Positions 1 to 5,791 of a DNA stretch of 9,058 bases are shown here, in pieces. Positions within the stretch are counted from its first letter, which is position 1; each line of letters begins with the position of its first letter. Under the pieces are notes generated by a model. It saw only the letters and a list, made by a program, of their open reading frames with translations, was not told the origin of the DNA and ran no database searches. This DNA is from JAVKSM01 sp039583705 (GTDB lineage Bacteria; Actinomycetota; Actinomycetes; Mycobacteriales; Pseudonocardiaceae), in NCBI GenBank assembly GCA_039583705.1, contig JAVKSM010000121.1, forward strand, positions 1 through 9,058. Direction: 5' to 3'. The translations under genes and the position numbers were made by a program.

Positions 1-1647
1 CAACGGAACCTCCTTGAGGAACAGCATGACGACGACGCCGATCACCATGACGAAGGCACCGATGAGGAAGACCAGGTCGAAAGAGTTGGAGAAGCCGACG
101 AGGAACGGCCGGGCCAGCCGTGGGTCGATCCGCTGCAGGAACGAGGAGTCCTGGAGCACACCGCTGGCGTTCGCGCCGATCCCACCACTCTGGATCGCGT
201 GCAGCACGGCCGCGTCGTTCGGGTTGGCCCGCACCGCGGGGTCGGCGAGCATGGCCTGGAACTGTGGCGTCGGGGCGATCGCGCGAAACGCGGCACCGAT
301 CTTGCCGGTCACCGTGGAGAACAGGACCGAGAGGAACACCGCGGTGCCCAGCGTGCCGCCCATCTGCCGGAAGAACGTGGCGGACGCGGTCGCCACCCCC
401 ATGTCGCGCGCCGGGACCGCGTTCTGTACGGCCAGCATGAGCGTCTGCATGCAGCCGCCGAGTCCGAGACCGAACAGCGCCATGTAGATGTCGGCCTCCC
501 ACAGCGGAGTGCTGGCGCCCAACCGGAGCCAGAGCAGCACCAGCGCTCCGGTCATGAGGATTGTGCCGATCACGGGGAAGATCTTGTACCGGCCGGTGCG
601 GGCGGTGATCTGCCCGGAAACCACCGAGGCCACCATGATCCCCAGCACCAGCGGCACCGTGAGCAGGCCGGCCTTGGTCGGCGAGGCGCCCTTGACGATC
701 TGCAGGTACTGCGGCAGCGTGGCGATGCCGCCGAACATTCCGACGCCGATGACGAAACCGGCGAGCGAGGTCTGGCTGAACACGCCGTTGCGGAACAGGT
801 ACAGCGGGAGCAGCGCGTCCTCACCGATCCGCCGCTCGGCGAGCAGGAACGCCACCAGCCCGACGGCGCCGATGAGGTAGCAGGCCAGCGCCCGGTCGGA
901 GCCCCAGCCCCAGTCGCGGCCCTGCTCGGCGACGACCAGCAGCGGCACCAGCGCGACCGCGATGGTCAGCGCGCCGAGGAAGTCGATGCGATGGTGCCGC
1001 CGGGTGTGCGGGATGTTGAGCACCTTGGCCACCACGACGAGCGCGGCGGCGGCGATCGGCACGTTGACGAGGAACACCCAGCGCCAACCCGTCACGCCGA
1101 GAATCGAGGCCTGGCCGGCGAGCGCGCCGCCGATGACCGGCCCGAGCACGCTGGAGGTGCCGAACACGGCGAGGAAGTAGCCCTGGTAGCGTGCCCGCTC
1201 CCGGGGCGGCACGACATCGCCGATGATCGCCAGGGCAAGGGAGAACAGGCCGCCGGCACCGACACCCTGCAGTGCCCGGAACCCGGCCAGCTCGTACATC
1301 GACGTCGCGACGCTGCACAGCAGCGACCCCGCGATGAAGATCGAGATCGCGGCGAGGAAGAACGGCTTGCGGCCGTAGAGGTCGGACAGCTTGCCGTAGA
1401 GCGGCGTGGAGATCGTCGCGGTGATGAGGTACGCGGTGGTCGCCCAGGCCTGCAGGCTCAGGCCGTGCAGGTCGTCGGAGATCGTCCGGATCGAGGTCGC
1501 GACGATCGTCTGGTCGAGGGCTGCCAGGAACAACCCCAGCATGAGCCCGGAGAAGATCACGAGGATCTGCCGGTGGGACAGCGCGCCGGTGTGGCCGGCC
1601 GGCGCGGCCGGCCGGCCCTCAGCGGGCGCAACGGCCGTGCTGGTCAT
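1..1647 (-). CDS. DHA2-type MFS multidrug exporter (EmrB/QacA family), 3' end cut by window
   Basis: This is a proton-driven inner-membrane exporter, probably for drugs or other amphipathic compounds; the substrate cannot be read from the sequence. Translation from the ATG at 1647 stays open for 549 residues to base 1, so only the extreme C-terminus is missing. Visible MFS motifs are LDQTIVATS in helix 1 (about residues 44-52), motif A GKLSDLYGRK in the loop after helix 2 (about 85-94), the antiporter motif C GTSSVLGPVIGG in helix 5 (about 163-174), and the following TGWRWVFLVNVP stretch typical of DHA2 members. The length and a last hydrophobic helix just before the edge (LVFLIGAFVMVIGVVVMLF) fit the 14-helix DHA2 layout. 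The start overlaps the stop of the upstream MarR gene in an ATGA quartet (1644-1647), so translation is probably coupled. There is only a weak Shine-Dalgarno of its own (AGGA). Family assignment is firm; substrate is unknown. Confidence 0.93.
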   Translation of the reverse strand, partial: MTSTAVAPAEGRPAAPAGHTGALSHRQILVIFSGLMLGLFLAALDQTIVATSIRTISDDLHGLSLQAWATTAYLITATISTPLYGKLSDLYGRKPFFLAAISIFIAGSLLCSVATSMYELAGFRALQGVGAGGLFSLALAIIGDVVPPRERARYQGYFLAVFGTSSVLGPVIGGALAGQASILGVTGWRWVFLVNVPIAAAALVVVAKVLNIPHTRRHHRIDFLGALTIAVALVPLLVVAEQGRDWGWGSDRALACYLIGAVGLVAFLLAERRIGEDALLPLYLFRNGVFSQTSLAGFVIGVGMFGGIATLPQYLQIVKGASPTKAGLLTVPLVLGIMVASVVSGQITARTGRYKIFPVIGTILMTGALVLLWLRLGASTPLWEADIYMALFGLGLGGCMQTLMLAVQNAVPARDMGVATASATFFRQMGGTLGTAVFLSVLFSTVTGKIGAAFRAIAPTPQFQAMLADPAVRANPNDAAVLHAIQSGGIGANASGVLQDSSFLQRIDPRLARPFLVGFSNSFDLVFLIGAFVMVIGVVVMLFLKEVPL

Positions 1648-2198
1648 TTACTCGGTCCTGTCTGCAGCGCGGGCGCCGGGACATCCAGGGCGGCGCCGAC
1701 GATCTGCCGTCGGTAGTTCTCGAAATCGGTGTTGAAACGGGCGAGCAGGGTGAGCAACTGCTGCCGCTCCTCCGGTGACCAGCCCTTGAGCATCGCGGCG
1801 GTGTGCCGGCTGCGGATTCGGCGGTGGCACTCGAAGACGCGCGTGCCCTCCTCGGTGGCGGCCACCAGGCAGGCGCGACCGTCCTCCGGGTCGGGCCGGC
1901 GCTCGACGAGCCCGTGCCTGACCAGCGCAGCGACCTGGCGGCTGATCGTCGATGGGTCGGAGTGCACGGCCTCCGCGAGCGTGCTGGCCCGCATGGCGCC
2001 GTCCCGGCACAGGTGGCAGAGCAGCACGTAGGCCGCGTGCTCCACGCCGTCGGCCGGGACCGAGGTCAAGTGCGCCCGGGTACGTTCGAGCAGCCGCACC
2101 AGGCGGAGGATCTCCGAGCCTAGCGCATCGGCGTCGGCCAGCCGCCGCTCGTCGACCCGTTCCGGAGCGGACGGGGTACCGTCGATCGGTCCGCTCAC
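1644..2198 (-). CDS. MarR-family transcriptional regulator
   Basis: This is a winged-helix DNA-binding protein of 184 residues, most likely the local repressor of the exporter it overlaps. Residues about 55-100 form the helix-turn-helix, with recognition helix DPSTISRQVAALVRHG (81-96). The wing RPDPEDGRACLVAATEEG (101-118) carries the DxRxxxV/L pattern characteristic of MarR proteins. The C-terminal helix (about 140-168) would pair with the N-terminal helix to form the dimer. The start is GTG at 2198, preceded five bases upstream by GAAAGG (2204-2209). The protein has a CHLC pair at residues 61-64 plus Cys109 and Cys124. Redox or thiol sensing is therefore possible but only inferred. The C-terminal tail after residue 170 (AALDVPAPALQTGPSK) is low complexity. 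MarR/efflux pairs are usually autoregulated and induced by a ligand of the pump; that is family knowledge, not shown here. Confidence 0.93.
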   Translation of the reverse strand: MSGPIDGTPSAPERVDERRLADADALGSEILRLVRLLERTRAHLTSVPADGVEHAAYVLLCHLCRDGAMRASTLAEAVHSDPSTISRQVAALVRHGLVERRPDPEDGRACLVAATEEGTRVFECHRRIRSRHTAAMLKGWSPEERQQLLTLLARFNTDFENYRRQIVGAALDVPAPALQTGPSK

Positions 2199-2215
2199 AG
2201 CTACCTTTCAGCTTT

Positions 2216-2249
2216 GCTTGGCCCATACAAGTCATTGGCGAGTACAAGC
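2216..2249. promoter_or_regulatory. Candidate MarR operator between metB and the MarR gene
   Basis: The 82-base gap between metB and the MarR start is AT-richer than its surroundings. It carries a small set of repeated half-sites: GCTTG at 2216-2220, TACAAG at 2226-2231 and TACAAG again at 2243-2248. CTTG (2217-2220) and CAAG (2228-2231) form an inverted repeat with a 7-base gap. The two TACAAG copies are 17 bases apart, and the outer GCTTG/CAAGC pair is also inverted. This fits an autoregulatory operator placed just upstream of the MarR ribosome binding site. I could not assign convincing -35 and -10 boxes. The arms are short, so this remains a suggestion. Confidence 0.3.
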
Positions 2250-2280
2250 ATGCCGGAGGAACCGGCGGAACGCAAAGGAG

Positions 2281-3447
2281 TTATCCCGCGGTCGCCAGCG
2301 CGGTGAGCAGGTCGTCGACGAGGTCCTCGGCGTCCTCGATCCCGACTGAGAGCCGCACCAGGTCGTCGGGCACCTGCAGCGGCGAGCCGGCGACGGAGGC
2401 ATGCGTCATCCGGCCCGGGTGCTCGATCAGCGACTCCACCCCGCCGAGCGACTCGGCCAGGGTGAACAGCCGGGTGCCGGCGCACACCGCCAGCGCCGCC
2501 TCGACCCCGTCGCGCAGCCGGAAGGACACCATCCCGCCGAAACGACGCATCTGCTTGGCTGCCACCTCGTGGCCAGGGTGCTCCGGCAGCCCCGGGTAGA
2601 GCACCCGCGCCACCCGCTTGTGGCCGACCAGCGCCGCCACCACCCGCTCGGCGTTGTCGCAGTGCCGTTCCATCCGCACCGCCAGGGTCTTGGCGCCGCG
2701 CAGCGTGAGCCAGGCGTCGAACGGCCCCGGCACCCCGCCGGCGGCGTTGGACAGGAACGCACACGCCTCGGCGAGTTCGTCGTCGTCGGTGACCAGTGCG
2801 CCGCCGATCACGTCAGAGTGCCCCCCCAGGTACTTCGTCGTGGAGTGCACCGCGACGTCAGCGCCCAGCGCCAACGGGGTCTGCAGGTAGGGCGAGGCGA
2901 AAGTGTTGTCGACGACCAGCCGAGCCCCGCCCTGGTGGGTCAGCGCCGCGAGCGCCTCGACGTCGGCGATGCCGAGCAGCGGGTTGGTGGGCGTCTCGCA
3001 CCACACCAGCCGGGTCGCCGGCCGCAGCACTGCCCGCACGGCATCCGCATCGGCCAGGTCGGCGGCCGTGTAGGCCACACCCCACGCCCCGAGCACCTTG
3101 TCTATCAGCCGGAACGTGCCGCCGTAGGCGTCAAGCGGGAGGACGACGTGGTCGCCCGGCCGCAGCACCGCTCGCAGCACGGTGTCCGTCGCTGCCATCC
3201 CGGACGCGAAGGCAAGGGCGTGGCGGCCGCCCTCCAGGCTGGCCAGGCAGGCCTGCAGCGCGGTGCGGGTCGGGTTGGCGGTGCGGGAGTACTCGTAGCC
3301 GCCGCGGGCACCGCCGACCCCGTCCTGGGCGTAGGTCGACGTGGCGTGGATCGGGACGGTCACCGAGCCGGTGGCGGGATCCGGGTCCTGCCCGGCGTGG
3401 ATCGCACGCGTGGCGAAGCCGTGCGAGCCGGACTTCCTCGACCTCAT
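2281..3447 (-). CDS. metB: Cystathionine gamma-synthase / gamma-lyase (PLP, Cys/Met metabolism family)
   Basis: This PLP enzyme of transsulfuration either joins an O-acyl-homoserine with cysteine to give cystathionine or cleaves cystathionine to cysteine. Sequence alone does not separate the two in actinobacteria. The protein has 388 residues, the usual length. Visible landmarks are YEYSRTANPT (51-60, substrate and PLP contacts from the neighbouring subunit), the phosphate-binding SGMAA (82-86), the ring-stacking Tyr108 in DAYGGTF, Asp180 in VVDNTF, and the Schiff-base Lys205 in HSTTKYLGGHSD. The C-terminal signature is ESLGGVESLIEHP (332-344). It matches my memory of mycobacterial MetB (Rv1079) along its whole length. 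I chose the ATG at 3447. Upstream extension to 3576 would translate the 24-bp tandem repeats and is unlikely. No Shine-Dalgarno is evident, but TAGGCT (3456-3461) lies eight bases before the ATG like a -10 box, so a leaderless mRNA is possible. It lies 125 bases downstream of cbs on the same strand. Confidence 0.94.
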   Translation of the reverse strand: MRSRKSGSHGFATRAIHAGQDPDPATGSVTVPIHATSTYAQDGVGGARGGYEYSRTANPTRTALQACLASLEGGRHALAFASGMAATDTVLRAVLRPGDHVVLPLDAYGGTFRLIDKVLGAWGVAYTAADLADADAVRAVLRPATRLVWCETPTNPLLGIADVEALAALTHQGGARLVVDNTFASPYLQTPLALGADVAVHSTTKYLGGHSDVIGGALVTDDDELAEACAFLSNAAGGVPGPFDAWLTLRGAKTLAVRMERHCDNAERVVAALVGHKRVARVLYPGLPEHPGHEVAAKQMRRFGGMVSFRLRDGVEAALAVCAGTRLFTLAESLGGVESLIEHPGRMTHASVAGSPLQVPDDLVRLSVGIEDAEDLVDDLLTALATAG

Positions 3448-3502
3448 GCCGCGCGAGCCTAGTGGTCGCGTCTTCGACGCCCTTTCTCCGGCGGCCGGGT
3501 TC

Positions 3503-3550
3503 CGCGACAGCGGTACCACCCGCAAACGCGACGGCGGTACCACCCGCAAA
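3503..3550. repeat. Two-copy 24-bp tandem repeat between cbs and metB
   Basis: Units 3503-3526 and 3527-3550 are adjacent and identical except for one base (A3509 versus G3533). Each contains GCGGTACCACCCGC, an imperfect palindrome centred on GGTACC, followed by AAA. The repeat occupies the middle of the 125-base gap between the cbs stop and the metB start, so it lies in the metB leader or promoter if metB has its own promoter. It could be a tandem operator or simply a replication-slippage duplication. Confidence 0.85.
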
Positions 3551-3572
3551 GATGTCCTTCTCACCGCTCTGG

Positions 3573-4958
3573 TCAACGGCCGGTGGCGAGGTAGGCGAGG
3601 ACGTCCTGCCTGGTGAGGACCCCGGCGGGTTTGCCGTCGAGCAGGACCATCGCGCCGTCGGCGCCGCGCAGCGCGGTCATCGCCGCCGACACCGGCTCGC
3701 GGGCGCCGATGGTCGGCAGCGGCGGCGACATGTGCATCTCCACCCGGTCGACCAGCCTGGCCCGGCCAGTGAACAGCGCGTCGAGCAGGTCGCGCTCGTT
3801 GACCGCGCCGACGACCTCGGCCGCCATCACCGGCGGCTCGGGGCCGACGACCGGCATCTGCGACACCCCGAACTCCCGCATGATCGAGACAGCGTCGGCC
3901 ACCGTCTCGGTCGGATGCACGTGCACCAGATCCGGCAGCGAACCGTCCTTGCGCCGCAGCACGTCACCCACCGTCGACCCGGAGGAGTCGGCGGACCGGA
4001 ACCCGTAGCAGGCCATCCAGCCGTCGTTGAACACTTTGCCGAGGTAGCCCCGGCCGCCGTCGGGCAGCAACACGACCACCACGGCGTCCCCGGCGACCGG
4101 CTCCGGGATGCCGGCGGCCACCCGCAGCGCCGCCACCACCGCCATCCCGCACGACCCACCGACGAGCAGCCCCTCCTCCCGCGCCAGGCGCAGCGTCATG
4201 TCGAACGAGTCGGCGTCCGAGACGGCGATCACCTCGTCGCAGATCGACGGGTCGTACGTCGAGGGCCAGAAGTCCTCACCGACGCCCTCGACGAGGTAGG
4301 GGCGGCCGCCGCCACCGGAGTAGATCGAGCCCTCGGGGTCGGCACCGACGACCCGGACCCGACCGCCGGACACCTCCTTGAGGTAACGGCCGGTACCGCT
4401 CACCGTGCCGCCGGTGCCGATGCCGGTGACGAAGTGGCTGATCCGGCCGCCGGTCTGCTCCCACATCTCCGGGCCGGTGGAGCGGTAGTGGCTCGCCGGG
4501 TTCTCGGGGTTGGAGTACTGGTCAGGCTTCCACGCCCCGTCGATCTCGGTCACGAGCCGGTCCGACACCCGGTAGTAGCTGTCGGGGTGCCCCGGCGGCA
4601 CGGCGGTCGGACACACGACGACATCGGCCCCGTAGGCCCGCAGCACGTCCCGCTTGCTCTCGCCGACCTTGTCCGGGCAGACGAACACGCAGCGGTAACC
4701 ACGGCGTTGTGCGACGAGCGCCAGCGCCACCCCGGTGTTGCCGGAGGTCGGCTCAACGATCGTGCCGCCCGGCCGCAACACGCCGGAGCGCTCGGCGGCC
4801 TCGACCATCCGCAGCGCGATGCGGTCCTTGACGCTACCGCCCGGGTTGAAGTACTCGACCTTGGCGAGGACCAGCGGCGTCAGCCCTGCGGTGACGGCGT
4901 TGAGCTTGACCAGCGGCGTGTCGCCGACCAGGTCGACGACGTGATCGGCATAGCGCAT
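3573..4958 (-). CDS. cbs: Cystathionine beta-synthase
   Basis: This PLP enzyme condenses homocysteine with serine (or an activated serine) to make cystathionine, the first step of reverse transsulfuration. The protein has 461 residues. The fold-type II catalytic domain occupies about 1-315, with the Schiff-base lysine Lys44 in NPGGSVKDRIA, the substrate loop TSGNTG (71-76) and the phosphate-binding loop GTGGT (181-185). Two C-terminal CBS (Bateman) domains follow at about 328-385 and 402-460. In related enzymes these bind adenosyl ligands, and S-adenosylmethionine control is known for homologs. There is no N-terminal heme domain, unlike animal CBS. The protein resembles mycobacterial Cbs (Rv1077, similar length) throughout, which also supports the ATG at 4958 (MRYADHVVDLVGDTPLV). 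An earlier in-frame start at 4979 would add seven unconserved residues. No clear Shine-Dalgarno is seen. The stop of the preceding small flavoprotein-like gene is 39 bases upstream, so the two are probably co-transcribed. O-acetylserine sulfhydrylase is excluded by the CBS domain pair. Confidence 0.96.
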   Translation of the reverse strand: MRYADHVVDLVGDTPLVKLNAVTAGLTPLVLAKVEYFNPGGSVKDRIALRMVEAAERSGVLRPGGTIVEPTSGNTGVALALVAQRRGYRCVFVCPDKVGESKRDVLRAYGADVVVCPTAVPPGHPDSYYRVSDRLVTEIDGAWKPDQYSNPENPASHYRSTGPEMWEQTGGRISHFVTGIGTGGTVSGTGRYLKEVSGGRVRVVGADPEGSIYSGGGGRPYLVEGVGEDFWPSTYDPSICDEVIAVSDADSFDMTLRLAREEGLLVGGSCGMAVVAALRVAAGIPEPVAGDAVVVVLLPDGGRGYLGKVFNDGWMACYGFRSADSSGSTVGDVLRRKDGSLPDLVHVHPTETVADAVSIMREFGVSQMPVVGPEPPVMAAEVVGAVNERDLLDALFTGRARLVDRVEMHMSPPLPTIGAREPVSAAMTALRGADGAMVLLDGKPAGVLTRQDVLAYLATGR

Positions 4959-4982
4959 GGGCCAATCGTGACAGCCCACCGC

Positions 4983-4996
4983 CGTGCCGCGGCACG
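4983..4996. promoter_or_regulatory. 14-bp perfect palindrome upstream of cbs
   Basis: CGTGCCGCGGCACG is self-complementary over 14 bases with no loop. It sits between the end of the small PNPOx-fold gene (stop 4998-5000) and the cbs start at 4958. ATCGTG at 4965-4970 and CACGAT at 4993-4998 form a second, wider inverted repeat around it. A loopless palindrome fits a dimeric regulator site better than a terminator, and there is no T-run. It could control cbs separately from the upstream gene. In DNA this rich in G and C a chance palindrome cannot be excluded. Confidence 0.4.
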
Positions 4997-4997
4997 A

Positions 4998-5507
4998 TCA
5001 CCTCCGCTCGAAGCGCCTCACCCCGCGGCCCGGCCCCCACAGCTCGATGACCAGGTGATCGGGCGGATCGCCCACCCTGGTGCGCACCACCTCGGCGACC
5101 TCGGCCCGGAAGAGCTGGCCGGGCTGCCCCGGCTCCGCACCCGACTCCCCCAGCAACGCCGACACCCGTTCCGGGTCGGTGACCGCCACCGCGACGCCGG
5201 AGATCTTGGCGTCGCCCGGCCACGCCGACGGGTTCCCCTCGGGTGGGTCCACTGAAGGGCTGTGCAGCGCGAAGCGGGGGTCGGCGCGCAGGTCGGTGGC
5301 CTTGCGCGCCCCTGGCATCGACCCGAAGCACAGCTCCCCGGCCACGAACCCGGCCTCGATCCCGCTGATCCGCGGCGAGCCGTCGGCCCGTAGCGTGGCG
5401 ATCGTCTTGTGGCGGCGGGCCTCGAAAATCTCCTGTACGGCGGCGGCGAACTCCGGCTCCGCCGCGACCACCTCCGACCACGCGGTCATGGTCGTCCTCG
5501 CGGTCAT
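4998..5507 (-). CDS. Pyridoxamine 5'-phosphate oxidase-fold protein (FMN/F420-binding split barrel)
   Basis: This is a small soluble protein of the PNPOx-like split-barrel superfamily; the substrate is unknown. Residues about 22-60 (VQEIFEARRHKTIATLRADGSPRISGIEAGFVAGELCFG) are the typical first strands: an 'xxxxATLxxDGxPRxxxI' core, then a strand ending in FG. The next segment, GARKATDLRADPRFALHS (66-83), is the usual 'K..NLRxxPRxAL' cofactor phosphate-binding stretch. The last strands (DHLVIELWGPGRGVRRFE) close the barrel. In actinobacteria such proteins may bind FMN, F420 or heme and include oxidoreductases unrelated to PLP synthesis. True PdxH is longer and has a conserved C-terminal substrate motif that is absent here. 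The start is ambiguous: an 18-bp duplication supplies two ATGs (5507 and 5489), each with an identical upstream purine-rich stretch. I list the longer form (169 aa); the shorter is 163 aa. It lies 39 bases upstream of cbs, probably in the same operon. A link to the PLP enzymes downstream is tempting but unproven. Confidence 0.85.
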   Translation of the reverse strand: MTARTTMTAWSEVVAAEPEFAAAVQEIFEARRHKTIATLRADGSPRISGIEAGFVAGELCFGSMPGARKATDLRADPRFALHSPSVDPPEGNPSAWPGDAKISGVAVAVTDPERVSALLGESGAEPGQPGQLFRAEVAEVVRTRVGDPPDHLVIELWGPGRGVRRFERR

Positions 5508-5516
5508 GGTCGTCCT
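5481..5516. repeat. Perfect 18-bp tandem duplication carrying an RBS and start codon
   Basis: The plus-strand unit CGCGGTCATGGTCGTCCT occurs at 5481-5498 and again, identically, at 5499-5516. Read on the minus strand it is AGGACGACCATGACCGCG, a Shine-Dalgarno-like AGG, a short spacer and an ATG with its next two codons. The duplication is a multiple of three, so both ATGs (5507 and 5489) open the same frame. The first has the better upstream context (GAGAGG against GCGAGG). Confidence 0.95.
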
Positions 5517-5550
5517 CTCTTCCGAAGCGGCACGCGAGCATCCTCCCGCC

Positions 5551-5617
5551 AGCCACCGACAGTTCCCGGAAGCCACCGACAGTTCCCGGAAGCCACCGAC
5601 AGTTCCCGGAAGCCACC
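5551..5617. repeat. Three-copy 20-bp tandem repeat (VNTR-like) upstream of the PNPOx-fold gene
   Basis: The unit AGCCACCGACAGTTCCCGGA is repeated perfectly at 5551-5570, 5571-5590 and 5591-5610, followed by a partial seventh of the next unit (AGCCACC, 5611-5617). Each junction contains TTCCCGGAA, a 9-bp palindrome, at 5563-5571, 5583-5591 and 5603-5611, exactly 20 bases apart (about two helical turns). The array begins 44 bases upstream of the first start codon of the minus-strand gene, within the divergent intergenic region. Direct abutment without spacers rules out a CRISPR array. Confidence 0.95.
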
Positions 5618-5628
5618 CCGCCGCCCGG

Positions 5629-5659
5629 GCCACCGGGCCACCCCGCCACCGGGCCACCC
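5629..5659. repeat. GC-rich short imperfect tandem repeat
   Basis: GCCACCGGGCCACCC occurs at 5629-5643 and 5645-5659, 16 bases apart, in a longer C/G-only tract of GCCACC and GGGCC pieces running from about 5611 to 5680. It is continuous with the 20-bp array and shares its GCCACC core, so it may be a decayed part of the same repeat field. No gene or promoter is recognisable in it. Confidence 0.7.
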
Positions 5660-5726
5660 GCCCAGCCGGCCGGCGCCCGCGTGTCGAGCGGCGCGCCGGC
5701 GTGAGCGGCAACAAAGTCGTTGGCTA

Positions 5727-5743
5727 ACCCGGGCTCCCCGGGT
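5727..5743. other. Perfect 7-bp inverted repeat (hairpin or operator) upstream of the esterase
   Basis: ACCCGGG (5727-5733), CTC, CCCGGGT (5737-5743) is a perfect inverted repeat with a 3-base loop. It lies 44 bases before the esterase GTG and there is no T-run after it on either strand. It may be a leader hairpin of the plus-strand transcript or a protein-binding site. The remaining DNA up to the start, with CATATCAAC at 5751-5759, is the least GC-rich part of the intergenic region and the likeliest place for a promoter, but I could not define its boxes. Confidence 0.5.
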
Positions 5744-5767
5744 GACGATCCATATCAACAGGAGTGC

Positions 5768-5791
5768 ATGGGACTAGGGAGGCGGACGTGA
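5768..5791 (+). other. Possible seven-codon leader ORF overlapping the esterase start
   Basis: An ATG at 5768 opens a frame of seven codons (MGLGRRT) ending in a TGA at 5789-5791. That stop overlaps the esterase GTG (5788-5790) in a GTGA arrangement typical of translational coupling. AGGAG at 5760-5764 lies upstream, but only three bases from the ATG, which is shorter than the usual spacing. The esterase also has its own strong ribosome binding site inside this mini-ORF. Expression is therefore uncertain. Confidence 0.25.
5776..5782 (+). promoter_or_regulatory. Ribosome binding site fixing the esterase start
   Basis: AGGGAGG is a near-ideal Shine-Dalgarno, five bases before the GTG at 5788. 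The earlier in-frame GTG at 5764 has AGGA directly abutting it and no spacer, so the downstream GTG is preferred. Confidence 0.75.

Noticed and set aside
199..1716. Long plus-strand open frame opposite the MFS exporter.
   Set aside because: Low-complexity Arg/Gly/His composition, with the opposite strand encoding an unmistakable 14-helix transporter.
2252..2266. Rho-independent terminator after metB (GCCGG/CCGGC stem).
   Set aside because: The stem is only five base pairs with no T-run; too weak to call.
3448..3572. SAM riboswitch upstream of metB.
   Set aside because: The gap is largely two 24-bp repeats and I cannot find the conserved core or helices of any SAM riboswitch class.
2796..5255. 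Very long open frame on the plus strand opposite metB and cbs (over 800 codons).
   Set aside because: Its translation is Arg/Pro/His/Gly-rich with no domain. It lies antisense to two clearly conserved enzymes and is the usual artefact of high third-position GC.
4998..5507. Authentic PdxH (pyridoxal phosphate synthesis), attractive beside two PLP enzymes.
   Set aside because: The protein is too short and lacks the PdxH C-terminal substrate-binding region; only the split-barrel fold is supported.
5551..5617. CRISPR-like array.
   Set aside because: Units abut directly with no spacers, and no cas genes are present.
5508..5714. N-terminal extension of the PNPOx-fold protein through the tandem-repeat region.
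   Set aside because: The 20-bp unit is not a multiple of three, so the extension reads in shifting frames of a repeat. The ATGs with ribosome binding sites at 5507/5489 are better supported.
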